64,000 bases of DNA from Photorhabdus sp. CRCIA-P01 (GCF_003545805.1 NZ_NMQR01000001.1:124001-188000); one strand, 5' to 3'; numbered from the stretch's first letter, positions 8,802-18,504 are shown. Made by a program: numbers and translations. Notes: generated by a model from the letters alone, not told the origin.

Positions 8802-10031
8802 TTAAGCTGTACTTTTACCGGCACCGATCAACGCCTTGATAGCAGCAGTATCTTCCAATACACAGTCAAAACGGTGAAAAGCCAAGAATGCCACTTGGTC
8901 AAATTCTGCATAACGCTCAACCAATCGCTTCAGCGTCATATACGTAATACGGCGCAGAATGAAGCGATCAAAGTCACCACAGTAAACAAATTTCTTGCCT
9001 GCTCCCATGCTATCAATCGCCTGATCGATAACGTACTGCATGCCTAAGACCGAAGCAGGTGCAACTCCGGCTATATCAGGCAACCACAGCGGACGTTTAT
9101 TACCGTCCACCAGTTCTGAAAGGGTCTTTAAAGTTGAATCATTAAAGGCCAGGCGAAATTTAAGTCCGTTACGGTAAGCGGGATCAATGCTATGTTTCAG
9201 CGCATTGATATCCGTCCAGTCAAGTGTGGCCGCCTTAGCTACTACGGTATCAGTTACGGAGACCTCTAAGCCTCTTGGTTGTAACGGTGATCCTGCGCCA
9301 GTTCCTTTCACTAAATATTTAGCCTCGCCACGCCCGATACGTTGAGCAATACGGCCAGCCAGATAAGCTTCAATATCAACACCACTATCTTGTAACAGTT
9401 CGTTAGAAATGCGGATAATTTTAGAGCTGAGTTTTTTTGCCCCCAGAATCGCAGTGCCAAATTCAGCATCTTGCTCTGATGTGGCAGTATTTTCTCCCAG
9501 CAGCTCTCCTTCTTCCGCCGTGCCGTCAGATGTTGACCAAATGATATCTTGTCCATTGGAGGAATTTATGATTTGAGCTACGCTGGCAATACCACCATAA
9601 GCTTTCATCGCATCAACGATTTTATTCAACATCTGAGGGGGTACTGTATAACCGCCCTTTTCATCAGGAGATGTACCTTGTGCACGGAGTTCACGAAGTG
9701 CAACTCGTTCTTCCGCGTTCAGTTCTCCAAAACCCTGACGAAGAAACTTATCAAAAGCGGAGGAACGTTTTTCTTGCTGCTGTTTTTCTGGATCATTGTT
9801 CAAATGCTGACGTTGTTCTTCCTGGCTCTCTTCAACAAATTGCTGATCGAGAGCCCGAAGCTCTTCTTCGCGTGAAATCTGATCATCCAGTTTTTGTAAC
9901 ACCTCTTTGGCTTTATTCCATTCTGTACGCTGCTCATCCGTCCAGTTGTTATCACCGATCTTGTCATGCAGGGTGCGCATATCAGTCGCAATAGTGTTAC
10001 GCTTTTGTTTTAAATCATGTAATTTCATCAT
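8802..10031 (-). CDS. Major capsid protein (HK97 gp5-like)
   Basis: 409 residues. About residues 1-105 form a charged coiled-coil delta domain (scaffold, MKLHDLKQKRNTIATDMRTL onward); the capsid fold follows, with TSPDEKGGYTVPPQMLNKIV at its start and the family landmark ISNELLQDSGVDIEAYLAGRI. The delta domain would be removed by the adjacent prohead protease during maturation. Confidence 0.95.
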   Translation of the reverse strand: MMKLHDLKQKRNTIATDMRTLHDKIGDNNWTDEQRTEWNKAKEVLQKLDDQISREEELRALDQQFVEESQEEQRQHLNNDPEKQQQEKRSSAFDKFLRQGFGELNAEERVALRELRAQGTSPDEKGGYTVPPQMLNKIVDAMKAYGGIASVAQIINSSNGQDIIWSTSDGTAEEGELLGENTATSEQDAEFGTAILGAKKLSSKIIRISNELLQDSGVDIEAYLAGRIAQRIGRGEAKYLVKGTGAGSPLQPRGLEVSVTDTVVAKAATLDWTDINALKHSIDPAYRNGLKFRLAFNDSTLKTLSELVDGNKRPLWLPDIAGVAPASVLGMQYVIDQAIDSMGAGKKFVYCGDFDRFILRRITYMTLKRLVERYAEFDQVAFLAFHRFDCVLEDTAAIKALIGAGKSTA

Positions 10032-10045
10032 GGTATTTTCTCAAT

Positions 10046-10645
10046 CTAAATATTTAATAAAGTCAGCAAGCGCTCACGCGCCATTTTCTGATTAATGGCT
10101 TTCTGTAGCGCACCACTATTACGCGCTTCCTGCCATGCTTTCATGGAGCGGACACCCGAATCAGCTTCTTGATATGCCGGATAGGTCACTGGGCTAACAT
10201 CAAACAAGCGCGAAAACTTATTGATTTCTCTGATAATAATTCCCTCATCATCTTCGTACCATTCCTCACCGTCGCGTGCGACACGGAACGCAAACGAACT
10301 TTGGTTAATATCGCCGCGTAGCATCGGGGTGAGGACAAGATCGCGGATAGTCTGGGTGTCCGGGGCTACAATGTTGTATTGCAACCCACGCTCATCAACA
10401 GATAGTGACAACGTTCTTGATGACGAGCGGCCTAAAATAAAATTAGGATCGTGATTAAACAGACCACGAACATCATCATTCAGCACATCATCAAAAGCGC
10501 CAGGCTTAATAATTTCTCTGAATCCCCATAGCGGTTCTGAACGACTATTAAACACCGAACCATAACCGACTATCCGCATAGGCTGGTTCTCGTGTTGTTC
10601 GGCGCGTACCTCACCGCTGTAACAGCGCGTTTCTCTGTCACTCAT
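10046..10645 (-). CDS. Prohead protease (HK97 gp4-like)
   Basis: The start MSDRETRCYSGEVRAEQ at 10645 overlaps the portal stop by 8 bp, so longer forms are unlikely. It is 199 residues long. Landmarks are IVGYGSVFNSRSEPL, FNHDPNFILGR (catalytic His), and NQSSFAF (catalytic Ser), as in herpesvirus-type prohead proteases. It cleaves the capsid scaffold domain and itself during head maturation. The order portal-protease-capsid is the HK97 order. Confidence 0.93.
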   Translation of the reverse strand: MSDRETRCYSGEVRAEQHENQPMRIVGYGSVFNSRSEPLWGFREIIKPGAFDDVLNDDVRGLFNHDPNFILGRSSSRTLSLSVDERGLQYNIVAPDTQTIRDLVLTPMLRGDINQSSFAFRVARDGEEWYEDDEGIIIREINKFSRLFDVSPVTYPAYQEADSGVRSMKAWQEARNSGALQKAINQKMARERLLTLLNI

Positions 10646-11855
10646 TCGGTTTTTCCTCTTTATTTTGGCCTGTATTAACAGGATTAGCCGTATTGACACT
10701 GACCAGCATCTCATCCAATCCATCGATAGGGTTCATATCTTCAAAAGCGCGGGCCTCATTACGACTCATCCAACCATCCGTGATCGCGAGATGATAGAAT
10801 TGGGCGCGTTCCTGCGGGGTTCCACGGAGCAAGCCAGCAAGATTAAAGCGAACGTAATACCCCGCTTTGCGCTCTACGAGAGTAAACAGGCGGCGATTCA
10901 GCTCCTGCTCCCAGTTCACAACCCAGGGCATGACCGTGTGACGAACAAACTGGATTGCTTGCTCGCTGATGTTAGAAAAAGTGGCTTTTTCCAGGTCATT
11001 AATCATGTGTGCCGGAACGTTGAATATCCCGGCGATTTGAGAGCGGTTCAGCTTCATCATGTCAATCAGTTGCGCGTCAACCGGTGAAACTGTCAATGCC
11101 TGATAATCCAGATCGGCAGGGAGCAGCAACGTTTTATTTTCCTGATTTCGAAGAGCCTGCGCCGCTTTCCGCCAAACATCTTTCAGCCGTTCCCAAGAGT
11201 CTTTTTTTAGCTCTCCTTTTACTGAGACAATCCCGGCCGGACGCGCATTACCGCCAAAGAAATTACTAGTATACTGTTGTCCACTCATCCCCATCCCGAT
11301 AGTTTCAGCATGTTGAAGGATGGGACTTAAGCCCATTTTTTGGTTATTACCGAGTGCCCGGATATGGATCATGTCGTGGGGACTGACTGCAAAGCTGCCC
11401 TCTTCGTTATACACTCCATAGGTGTAACGACCACCGGTATTGATAAGCGTGGTTTGCCACGGCATACAGGCATCTATTGCTATCACTTCTCCCCGGCGAC
11501 TGCGTTTAATCCACGAATAACCGTTACCCCAACCTAAAATATGGCGCTCTTTTAGCTCGCGCCATTTGTAACTAGTCTGCCAAACATTAGGCTCATCGTG
11601 CACAAGGTAAAAAACTGGATGATCACGACCTTGCTCTACTTTGTTATCCGTTGTTTTGCGCATGACATGCAATGGCATCTGAGCTAATGAAGACGACAAC
11701 ACATAGATACAGGCATACACCGCAGCTAACTTCATTGACGTTTCAGGACTGACGTAAACATCACCGGACCTAAACCCCTCATCAAGATTTTCACCTGTGA
11801 TAGGATTGGCTGGGTTCTCCAGTGGCTCGCTGCGAAAAATAGCATCAAGTAACAC
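10638..11855 (-). CDS. Portal protein (HK97 gp3-like)
   Basis: 405 residues with a GTG start. Typical segments are VYACIYVLSSSLAQMPLHVM near residue 50, SPILQHAETIGMG, and FNVPAHMINDLEKATFSNIS near 285. It forms the dodecameric DNA entry ring at one capsid vertex. It overlaps both the small membrane protein upstream and the protease downstream. Confidence 0.95.
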   Translation of the reverse strand: MLLDAIFRSEPLENPANPITGENLDEGFRSGDVYVSPETSMKLAAVYACIYVLSSSLAQMPLHVMRKTTDNKVEQGRDHPVFYLVHDEPNVWQTSYKWRELKERHILGWGNGYSWIKRSRRGEVIAIDACMPWQTTLINTGGRYTYGVYNEEGSFAVSPHDMIHIRALGNNQKMGLSPILQHAETIGMGMSGQQYTSNFFGGNARPAGIVSVKGELKKDSWERLKDVWRKAAQALRNQENKTLLLPADLDYQALTVSPVDAQLIDMMKLNRSQIAGIFNVPAHMINDLEKATFSNISEQAIQFVRHTVMPWVVNWEQELNRRLFTLVERKAGYYVRFNLAGLLRGTPQERAQFYHLAITDGWMSRNEARAFEDMNPIDGLDEMLVSVNTANPVNTGQNKEEKPNE

Positions 11856-12006
11856 GCTTATTCCTCCATGCTGCGATTAGGGCAAATGCCAACAGTCCAC
11901 CGCCGCCCGCTTGTAAAGCAATAGCCGTGCCGTATTGCATGTAAAGCCCAAATGTGAGTAAGCCAAAGCCGGTTAGCCCCAACAGGTCTATAATCAGTAG
12001 TTTCAT
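11845..12006 (-). CDS. Small hydrophobic protein between terminase and portal
   Basis: 53 residues, starting [20 protein letters not shown] and ending in a basic tail (WRNKRVT). Two hydrophobic segments suggest a membrane hairpin. Its ATG overlaps the terminase stop and its stop lies inside the portal start region, so it is embedded in the packaging operon. Small proteins are common at this position in HK97-like phages; no function is assigned. Confidence 0.7.
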   Translation of the reverse strand: MKLLIIDLLGLTGFGLLTFGLYMQYGTAIALQAGGGGLLAFALIAAWRNKRVT

Positions 12007-13733
12007 AGCATTAATAATTCTTCGTCAGGATCGAGAGAGGAAAGGAAGTCAGAAGGCTCATTTAACATAGCCCGCCCAATTGCCATCATCAGGGCCACTG
12101 CACCGTCGATTTTGTTTTCTGATTGCTCTTTAATGGGGCGAACCACATCATCATTGCCCGGCAAATATTTCCCGACCACGTTACCCACACACCACGTCAT
12201 AATCGGATTCCCGTCATGGTGGAAGCGCCCAGCTTCAATAGCTGCCTCCAATTCTTTCATGGGATCTGACATGTTTGTGTAGTTTTGAATGATCGTGATG
12301 GGGTTTAACCCTTCATCAGCTAATTGATGCGACAGATTCGTCGCACCATGAGGATCAATCGGGGATTCTTCTACCGGATTTTCCAAGTTGTGGGCTTTAG
12401 CATCTTCAAGAATAACCCGATAATCAATTTCAGCCCCTTCTGTCACAGTAAGATGCCCGGTATTCACCCACTTTTGATAACGTTCCGCCGTGCGCTGCTG
12501 GTCCGTGTCTGTGCTATATACCGTGTCATACGGCACATAAAACTTGGGCGCAATACAGTAATAGTGCCTTTTCCCCGCCATTTCACGATAAAAAAGTTTG
12601 ACATTTGAATTCATATCCAACTTTCTCGCTAAGTCAAAAGAGAGAATGCAAGGCTGCCCTTCGAACTGTTCTAACGTCAGTGTCTTATCTTCACATTCTC
12701 GCCAACTGACTAAATTGAAGTAAGCCGCTCTGGCGGATACCCAAATGTTCAAGTGCTTAGTTTTAAAGGTGTTAGCCAGACGTGCGTTATTCTTTGCTCT
12801 GTTTTGCTGACTCAGGAGAAAATCAGCATAGACAGAAACCCCCATGTTTGGGTTGGCTTTTCTGAGTACGTCTGGGTCTGTCCAATCATCCCCCTCATCA
12901 ACGGTATAAATTATGCCAAATAGCTCATCATTAGGTACCGTGCCGTTAAGCATCTCAATCACTTCACGCCGCTTGTCATAGCACGGTCCCTCTATGTTGT
13001 AACCCGCCGTTGTGATTGCCCACATTAGCGGCTGACGCCTTGATCCCATCCCCGTAAGCATCGTTGTATAAAGCGCATCAGTATCATGCTCGTGGTACTC
13101 GTCAACAATGGCGCAATGCGGACTGGCTCCGTCACCAGGATTACCAATCAGAGGTTCAAACCGGGCACCGTCTTCCGGGCGGTTCATGTTTTTGGCATTC
13201 ACTTCAATACCGAACGCTTCCGTTAATAAAGGAGTGCGTTTACACATTAATCTAGCCGGCCTGAATACTTCCCAGGCTTGTTTTTCTGTTGTTGCACCGG
13301 AATACACTTCCGCGCCAAATTCATCATCACAAGTAAAACAAAATAAGGCGACACCGGCTGAAATCGCTGATTTTCCGTTCTTACGGGGAATTTCTGTATA
13401 AACCTCACGAAAGCGACGCAGCTTTGTGCCTTTATGAACCCATCCGAACGCCGAACATACAATAAATAACTGCCACGGTTCCAGGGTGATCGGCATACGT
13501 TTAAACGCCCACTCGCCTTTTGTGTGAGGGAGAAGCTGAATAAATCGAGCCGCTTTTTCAGACAGATCTTTGTCAAACCGGTACCTGAACTTTTTACTTT
13601 TCTCTTGTGATAAATCATCAATGTGTCGCTGACAGGCATCAATAACATATTGACAAGCTATAACTTTTCCGCGAACGACATCACGAGCATATTGACTGGC
13701 TGCATTAACATTAGGATAAGATTTACGACTCAT
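12003..13733 (-). CDS. Terminase large subunit
   Basis: 576 residues, HK97 gp2-like. The ATPase domain has a deviant Walker A ([14 protein letters not shown], about residue 115) and Walker B/catalytic Glu ([11 protein letters not shown], about 215). The C-terminal nuclease half has acidic residues including [10 protein letters not shown] and IDPHGA. It cuts concatemers and powers packaging through the portal. It overlaps the small subunit by 4 bp. Confidence 0.95.
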   Translation of the reverse strand: MSRKSYPNVNAASQYARDVVRGKVIACQYVIDACQRHIDDLSQEKSKKFRYRFDKDLSEKAARFIQLLPHTKGEWAFKRMPITLEPWQLFIVCSAFGWVHKGTKLRRFREVYTEIPRKNGKSAISAGVALFCFTCDDEFGAEVYSGATTEKQAWEVFRPARLMCKRTPLLTEAFGIEVNAKNMNRPEDGARFEPLIGNPGDGASPHCAIVDEYHEHDTDALYTTMLTGMGSRRQPLMWAITTAGYNIEGPCYDKRREVIEMLNGTVPNDELFGIIYTVDEGDDWTDPDVLRKANPNMGVSVYADFLLSQQNRAKNNARLANTFKTKHLNIWVSARAAYFNLVSWRECEDKTLTLEQFEGQPCILSFDLARKLDMNSNVKLFYREMAGKRHYYCIAPKFYVPYDTVYSTDTDQQRTAERYQKWVNTGHLTVTEGAEIDYRVILEDAKAHNLENPVEESPIDPHGATNLSHQLADEGLNPITIIQNYTNMSDPMKELEAAIEAGRFHHDGNPIMTWCVGNVVGKYLPGNDDVVRPIKEQSENKIDGAVALMMAIGRAMLNEPSDFLSSLDPDEELLML

Positions 13734-14224
13734 GATGTGATGATCCGAATAAATGGGTTTTCAACTTTAGCCTTACCAGCGGACCCAATTAACCGCTGCC
13801 GACTGCTGGGATCTAAACCCAACATGGAGCCGGTAGTACTCATTTCTGATTCTTGTTCTTTCTTGGCCGTTAACTCAGGGTTTTTTATCGGGCCACCTGT
13901 CGCACCCATTACCGTATTACCCTGCCGGGCAATATTCACAACAGCCCGGCGCCAGAACTCATAAGCCACACACCAGCGTTCAAGCACGGCTAAATCCGTC
14001 AGGCAAATAATGCCCTGCCCGCATAATTCTTTAACCGTGATCTCCCACATAATGATCGCCAGATTTAATTCGCTCTCTTGAAACCAATCGGGCGGCAAGA
14101 CCCCTTTTAGCGGAGTAAAAACCGGTTCATCTTTATTCAGAGCGCGTTTACCGGGATTGCCAGCCAATTCCTTACGTGCAGTAGGCTTAGCCCGACGTCC
14201 GGATCGGCCAGCCGTTCCTGCCAT
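13730..14224 (-). CDS. Terminase small subunit (P27 family)
   Basis: 164 residues. The sequence [22 protein letters not shown] at the N-terminus and [15 protein letters not shown] at the C-terminus are signatures of P27-family small terminases used with HK97-type large subunits. It recognises the packaging site; a strong inverted repeat lies about 140 bp upstream. Confidence 0.92.
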   Translation of the reverse strand: MAGTAGRSGRRAKPTARKELAGNPGKRALNKDEPVFTPLKGVLPPDWFQESELNLAIIMWEITVKELCGQGIICLTDLAVLERWCVAYEFWRRAVVNIARQGNTVMGATGGPIKNPELTAKKEQESEMSTTGSMLGLDPSSRQRLIGSAGKAKVENPFIRIITS

Positions 14225-14366
14225 ATATAAAAATCTCCAAAAATGAAATAAAAACTGAAAATGCAGAGGAAAATTAACGCTTAAATTGGCTTATTTATCT
14301 CCCGGATTAAATTTCATTTTTCGCGGGCATAAAAATTCGACTGAGGCGGCGGTCCCATAAAGCGAG

Positions 14367-14397
14367 AGGGGTAGGGATTTGACCCGCCCCTACCCCT
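14367..14397. other. Perfect 10-bp inverted repeat, candidate cos/packaging site
   Basis: AGGGGTAGGG (14367-14376) and CCCTACCCCT (14388-14397) are perfect complements around an 11-nt spacer. No T-run follows on either strand, which argues against an ordinary terminator. It sits between HNH nuclease/unknown gene and the small terminase gene, the place where cos sites of HK97-like phages with HNH proteins occur. cos identity is inference. Confidence 0.5.
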
Positions 14398-14433
14398 GCG
14401 AATAGTTCCATTTATGCTGGTTTCTTTTTGAAA

Positions 14434-14637
14434 TTAAATATAGATATCAGGTGCATCATCGGTCATCTCATTAGTGATGAGGAGTTTGATCTCCAATTCA
14501 GGATGAATGTGCCTAGCGTTAGTGGTAATCACCGCCTCTCTTTGATTTGATAACAACACCCCTTCGACACTCAAGGTATAACCTTTAAAGATGCCATCTT
14601 TGAATAGCCGTGATAGCTTCACTTGTTTCTCTGTCAT
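14434..14637 (-). CDS. Hypothetical phage protein upstream of the terminase
   Basis: 67 residues (MTEKQVKLSRLFKDGIFKGY...). It overlaps the HNH gene by 4 bp, so it is probably translated with it. No family recognised. Confidence 0.6.
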   Translation of the reverse strand: MTEKQVKLSRLFKDGIFKGYTLSVEGVLLSNQREAVITTNARHIHPELEIKLLITNEMTDDAPDIYI

Positions 14638-14999
14638 CTCATTCTCTCCGTTGCTGTCTTGCGTCTATGGCAAGGCCAGCATAGTGATTGCAGATTACTG
14701 TCATCATCAGTGCCGCCGCGGGCTTTGGGAATGATGTGGTCAACTGTAGTCGCAGTAACAGCTCTGCCATTACGTAAACAATCTTTACGTAAACAATCTT
14801 GGCACAAGTAGTTATCACGCTTCAGTATCCGCGTGCGTATGACATCCCACTTATTACCATAGCCGCGTTCGTGCCTACTCTTACCGCGTTGGTGGTTCTC
14901 CCACCCTGTATTCTGATGAGCAGTACAATAGCCGCTCCTGTCCGTTGTTGTATGCGCACATCCCCGTTTACGACATGCGCGGGGTATTCTTGCTGGCAT
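14634..14999 (-). CDS. HNH endonuclease
   Basis: 121 residues. It has zinc-binding pairs CQDCLR and CWPCHRRK and an HNH core VDHIIPKARGGTDDDSNLQSL. In HK97-type phages, HNH proteins next to the terminase stimulate cos cleavage. The start has an AGGTGAT ribosome binding site. The neighbourhood (candidate cos, terminase) supports that role here. Confidence 0.93.
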   Translation of the reverse strand: MPARIPRACRKRGCAHTTTDRSGYCTAHQNTGWENHQRGKSRHERGYGNKWDVIRTRILKRDNYLCQDCLRKDCLRNGRAVTATTVDHIIPKARGGTDDDSNLQSLCWPCHRRKTATERMR

Positions 15000-15163
15000 G
15001 TCATCACCTATTTATATCCATTAAATTTACACTCATATCACACCTTCATTAAAAGCAAATAGAGATAGAGCCTCCCCTGCAATATTCTCTATAGTTTCCA
15101 CAATGAATAAGCTCTTTAACATCTCTCCCATTGAGGCAGAGAAATATGAACTGAAACACATCG

Positions 15164-15550
15164 TTATTCTCTTTCATGACCAGATTCATCAGTGTGCATT
15201 TTCTGGCGTCGCTGCTGAGATAATCTCCTCACTTGATCAAGATATTCGGGTATGGCAGACACAAAACCGTTTAGCGTGGCGGCAAGTGGCTTCAGCGCAT
15301 CGATATCTACCTGAATATCATTGGTCAGAGTTTCCGATTGATGAAATTCATCGGATTGCAGGGCAGATAATTTAGTCTCAATGATGGCAAGTGCTTCCTG
15401 TGCGTTATTAATGGCAGAGAGTACCTTCTCTTCCAGTTTATACCCCCACAGGAAGTCAATATGACCTCGACCTTTCGCTAACCCGCTTAACCATGCAGCG
15501 ACTTCATCCTCTGACAGGTTTCCTGTATTGATATAAGGTTTTTGATTCAT
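15164..15550 (-). CDS. Hypothetical phage protein
   Basis: Translation from the ATG at 15550 (MNQKPYINTGNLSEDEVAAW) has a strong TGGAGA ribosome binding site, so the longer open frame to 15634 is not used. It is 128 residues, with helical C-terminal half (IDALKPLAATLNGFVSAIPE) and a charged tail. No family recognised. It lies between Rz and HNH in the late operon. Confidence 0.65.
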   Translation of the reverse strand: MNQKPYINTGNLSEDEVAAWLSGLAKGRGHIDFLWGYKLEEKVLSAINNAQEALAIIETKLSALQSDEFHQSETLTNDIQVDIDALKPLAATLNGFVSAIPEYLDQVRRLSQQRRQKMHTDESGHERE

Positions 15551-15873
15551 AAGTTTCTCCAGTCTGTGATTAATATGAGCCGTCTCTCCGGCTGTCACAT
15601 CGCTTCGCCTACCTATGGCTGATGTTGCCAACATATGCCACTTTCAGGGGTATTGGTTATTTTTGACTCTGCTGTACACTCGATAGAAGGGTGCTATGTC
15701 ATAGTTAATACAAACAGACTGCGATAACCGGCGCCGAATTGTTTCCGAATTGGAAATAGTTAGATTCAGAGTTTCCTGCTAAAAAGTCGGTGGGCGCCCA
15801 CTGAACTGACATAAGTAAATAACTACTATCAAGTATTCTTGCAGTAGAATGCTCTGAATTAGTTACTCTTCAT
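15551..15873. other. Intergenic stretch without a recognisable gene
   Basis: No supported coding sequence. It contains a 12-bp perfect palindrome GTGGGCGCCCAC at 15790-15801. No promoter or terminator was resolved. Confidence 0.5.
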
Positions 15874-16323
15874 CTATTGACACTGAGTTTTGATGTAGTC
15901 CTGCAAGTATTTCGTTTGCTGCTCGTTCTCAACAATCATTCTTCGCAGATCGAAATAATCTTGTTCAACTGCTGGGTTAAGTCGTGGGGTGGCTGCATGG
16001 CCCACGCTGCCGGAGGAGCTGGCTTCGCCTTGATTACAGGTGGCCGCGATGCGCAACCGACGATGACCAGCGGCAACATCATTGCGAAGAACATCAATTT
16101 CAGATTTGGCATGAGCAAGTTCCTTTGTATGCTGATTATCCAACTCAGACAGGAGCCTTATCCGCTCCTGCTGATTAACGATTTCATTCTGCTGCTCCAG
16201 CAGCTCACTCTGTAGCTTAACTGTCGTATCAAGCTGTTTGGTATACTTACCGTAATAGTGATAAGCCAGAAGCGAGGCAAGCGCCAGTACAACGAAGGTA
16301 TAACCGTGTGAGTTAAACTTCAT
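15874..16323 (-). CDS. Rz-type inner-membrane spanin
   Basis: The start MKFNSHGYTFVVLALASLLA at 16323 overlaps the methyltransferase stop by ATGA, giving 149 residues. An N-terminal membrane anchor is followed by a periplasmic coiled coil (LQSELLEQQNEIVNQQERIR), the i-spanin plan. It would pair with the Rz1-type lipoprotein nested inside it to fuse inner and outer membranes at the last step of lysis. Confidence 0.88.
   Translation of the reverse strand: MKFNSHGYTFVVLALASLLAYHYYGKYTKQLDTTVKLQSELLEQQNEIVNQQERIRLLSELDNQHTKELAHAKSEIDVLRNDVAAGHRRLRIAATCNQGEASSSGSVGHAATPRLNPAVEQDYFDLRRMIVENEQQTKYLQDYIKTQCQ
15936..16118 (-). CDS. Rz1-type outer-membrane spanin lipoprotein (nested)
   Basis: A 60-residue frame lies wholly inside Rz in another frame. 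It has a signal peptide with lipobox (LVIVGC at residues 17-22) and a short Pro/Ala-rich mature part (PPVIKAKPAPPAAW). The completely embedded arrangement is that of lambda Rz1. The second or third Met (MPNLKLMFF) is a likely start. Confidence 0.87.
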   Translation of the reverse strand: MLMPNLKLMFFAMMLPLVIVGCASRPPVIKAKPAPPAAWAMQPPHDLTQQLNKIISICEE

Positions 16324-17480
16324 GCGACCTCTCGTAATATCCTCTCTCCAATCCATGCCATGACCGGCACAGCAATTGAATTTCCGATTGCCCGGTAACG
16401 GTGGCCGTCGGGACAATCAGCCGAAGCCTTGCCATTCCACGGAATTTGTGTGTGATTATCGGGAAAACCCTGCAACCGCTCACACTCGACTGGCATTAAA
16501 CGGCGCACGACACCCTGTGTTGCTATTAGATCAGTAGTGCTTCTATCATCTCTTGAGCGCAGTGTTGATGAAATATCATCCGTTCGGTACTCACCAAATG
16601 AGAGCAACCGGTAGGTTGAGACCAATCCACTGCCCCGCTGGGAAAATATCTCCTGATTGCTCATACCGATACCGCCAACATTATGACTTTGGCTCAAGGT
16701 TGGGTGTGGATTTGCGACTCTGTCCCAGTGGCTGCCAATAACAGCGCCTGTTCCAGTGCAGCCGGCGGTTTCTTTCCCCGCCGTTCTGCCCGGCGGAGGA
16801 TTCCTGCACATGCTCTCTGGCTCAAAAAGTACTTTCGCGGGATCGAAGTCGTCACGAGCACTTGCGACAACAAACACGCGACGGCGTCGTTGGGCCACTC
16901 CGAAATATTGAGCGTCCAGCACTCGCCACGCGACATTTCTTTGTGGTCCAGACACATAACCAGCGTTCGTCCATCTTTTCCTTGACGGCTTAAGTTCTTC
17001 ACTTTCTCCTGCAAGGTGAGCAAGGAAGCAACCAAAGGCATTATCTTTACTGGATAGAACTCCGGGGACATTTTCCCATACGATAATTGATCGTTGTTCG
17101 TTGTTTGCTGTTCTGACTGAATCAATGACATTTGCCAACTCCACGAATGATAATGTTAATTGTCCCCGTTCATCGCCCAACCCATTGCGCAGACCTGCAA
17201 TACTGAATGCCTGGCAAGGTGTTCCGCCGACCAAAATATCGGGGGCATAGACTTGATTTGCTGCAACCATCCCGGCAATCCTCGTCATATCCCCCAGATT
17301 TCGGACATAAGGCCAGTGATATTGCAGTACCGCGCTGGGGAATTTTTCGATTTCACTGAACCAAGCTGGAGACATTCCTATCTGCTCCCACGCCACGCTT
17401 GCAGCTTCTATACCCGAACAAACAGAGCCATAGACTATGCGCACAAGCATTCCTGCCGAATTGCATTTTTCTTTATGCAT
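16320..17480 (-). CDS. DNA (cytosine-5-)-methyltransferase
   Basis: 386 residues with all main C5-methyltransferase motifs in order: I (YGSVCSGIEAAS), IV (GGTPCQAFSIAG, catalytic Cys), VI (VWENVPG), VIII (QRRRRVFV), IX (RLMPVECERLQGFP), X (GNSIAVPVM). The target sequence cannot be read from the sequence. No cognate restriction gene is beside it, so it is probably an orphan protecting phage DNA. AGGAA precedes the ATG at 17480. It sits between endolysin-like and Rz genes, which is unusual. Confidence 0.95.
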   Translation of the reverse strand: MHKEKCNSAGMLVRIVYGSVCSGIEAASVAWEQIGMSPAWFSEIEKFPSAVLQYHWPYVRNLGDMTRIAGMVAANQVYAPDILVGGTPCQAFSIAGLRNGLGDERGQLTLSFVELANVIDSVRTANNEQRSIIVWENVPGVLSSKDNAFGCFLAHLAGESEELKPSRKRWTNAGYVSGPQRNVAWRVLDAQYFGVAQRRRRVFVVASARDDFDPAKVLFEPESMCRNPPPGRTAGKETAGCTGTGAVIGSHWDRVANPHPTLSQSHNVGGIGMSNQEIFSQRGSGLVSTYRLLSFGEYRTDDISSTLRSRDDRSTTDLIATQGVVRRLMPVECERLQGFPDNHTQIPWNGKASADCPDGHRYRAIGNSIAVPVMAWIGERILREVA

Positions 17481-17492
17481 GGGAAATTCCTA

Positions 17493-17530
17493 GAATTGGA
17501 GAGCTGAACAGGAATTGGAGAGCTGAACAG
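17493..17530. repeat. Two tandem copies of a 19-bp repeat
   Basis: GAATTGGAGAGCTGAACAG occurs at 17493-17511 and again at 17512-17530. It lies between the methyltransferase start and the endolysin-like stop and may mark the junction where the methyltransferase was inserted. Confidence 0.85.
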
Positions 17531-17932
17531 CTACAAAAGTGAAAAGGCTTTATCAATGACCTCATCGTTATAGGGCTGACTGCCATTTTCTACGGTAATA
17601 ATGGCTTTGATGAGCTTTGTCATGAATATCTGATTAAATACATCAACAACCTGAGCGCCAGTCGTTCCCATGTCTTTACATACCCGGTTAATATAAGCAT
17701 CAGTATTATTTTCATTAGAGGGAGCCCAGCGTGAAATAATGCCGCTGACAGTATTAATACCGTACTTCCTGTTATAATTTCTGATAACCTTCACTATTGC
17801 CCGAATACCATACTCAGGGCTGACAAACTGACAGAAAGATTTGTCAGTACGGTGTGATTGAGGGACCAATCCTTGCCAGTCATCACCCCAACGAATATTG
17901 CCGGGGTTATTATTTCGAATACCTCTGCTCAT
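17531..17932 (-). CDS. Endolysin-like protein (P5-type muramidase family)
   Basis: 133 residues beginning MSRGIRNNNPGNIRWGDDW, a motif of phage structural/lytic P5-like proteins with a lysozyme-type fold; ISRWAPSNENNTDAYINRVC is the second landmark. It overlaps the holin gene by 4 bp, the usual holin-endolysin pairing. Its role as the phage endolysin is inferred from that position. Confidence 0.75.
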   Translation of the reverse strand: MSRGIRNNNPGNIRWGDDWQGLVPQSHRTDKSFCQFVSPEYGIRAIVKVIRNYNRKYGINTVSGIISRWAPSNENNTDAYINRVCKDMGTTGAQVVDVFNQIFMTKLIKAIITVENGSQPYNDEVIDKAFSLL

Positions 17933-18261
17933 TCTTTTATTCCTGCTTTACGATTCAAGGTCCCGCGCATCCATTGGCCGAAAAAGTCTGTTCCCAGATA
18001 ACCAATAATGACGCTGCCGATGTAAGCCAGGTCCGTGCTCAGATTTAAAAAGACGAGTAAGTCACGAATGAACCACGCAATTAATGCGCACATCATTGCG
18101 TCAATAATTGTCTTCCAGAACTTACCCCCGTTATATCTACCCCTGAGATAAGCCATTAAACCGGCTAAGGCCGCACCGATACCTTGCTCTTTGACTGATA
18201 GCAGCCATAACCATAGCTGCATCCAGATGTCAGGTTGCTTGTCCATGAGTTTCATATCCAC
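17929..18261 (-). CDS. Lambda-type holin
   Basis: About 108-110 residues. Hydrophobic segments lie near residues 30-45, 55-75 and 85-100, with a basic tail (RGTLNRKAGIKE). The start is ambiguous: GTG at 18261, ATG at 18255, or ATG three codons later (MKLMDKQ), which resembles the dual-start motif that separates antiholin and holin in lambda S. It would permeabilise the inner membrane to time lysis. Confidence 0.83.
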   Translation of the reverse strand: MDMKLMDKQPDIWMQLWLWLLSVKEQGIGAALAGLMAYLRGRYNGGKFWKTIIDAMMCALIAWFIRDLLVFLNLSTDLAYIGSVIIGYLGTDFFGQWMRGTLNRKAGIKE

Positions 18262-18306
18262 CCCCGTTGGGGATTAAGTCCCCGCGAGTACGGGAGTGAG
18301 AAAAAT

Positions 18307-18504
18307 TCACTGTGAAAGCAGGTCTATTAACCCTTTACAGTTTTCAGTTGATAAATCGAAAGAAACAATCTCGTTGCCCATATGTGATAGCTGTAATTTC
18401 TTAACCCCTGATCTTTCAGCTATGATATCTAGGCTATAAATTGATGGCTTACACAGCGTAATGCCTGTTTCTATTGATATTGTTTTATTAATGAGGTCAT
18501 TCAT
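18307..18504 (-). CDS. Small hypothetical protein sharing its start site with a divergent gene
   Basis: 65 residues starting MNDLINKTISIETGITL at 18504. The ATG is part of a CATG palindrome that is also the start of the plus-strand zinc-ribbon gene. A GAGAG ribosome binding site lies upstream. The longer minus frame to 18654 is an antisense shadow. No family recognised. Confidence 0.55.
   Translation of the reverse strand: MNDLINKTISIETGITLCKPSIYSLDIIAERSGVKKLQLSHMGNEIVSFDLSTENCKGLIDLLSQ

Noticed and set aside
15103-15375. 90-codon plus-strand frame
   Set aside because: Antisense to a minus-strand gene with a strong ribosome binding site in the late operon; no family resemblance.
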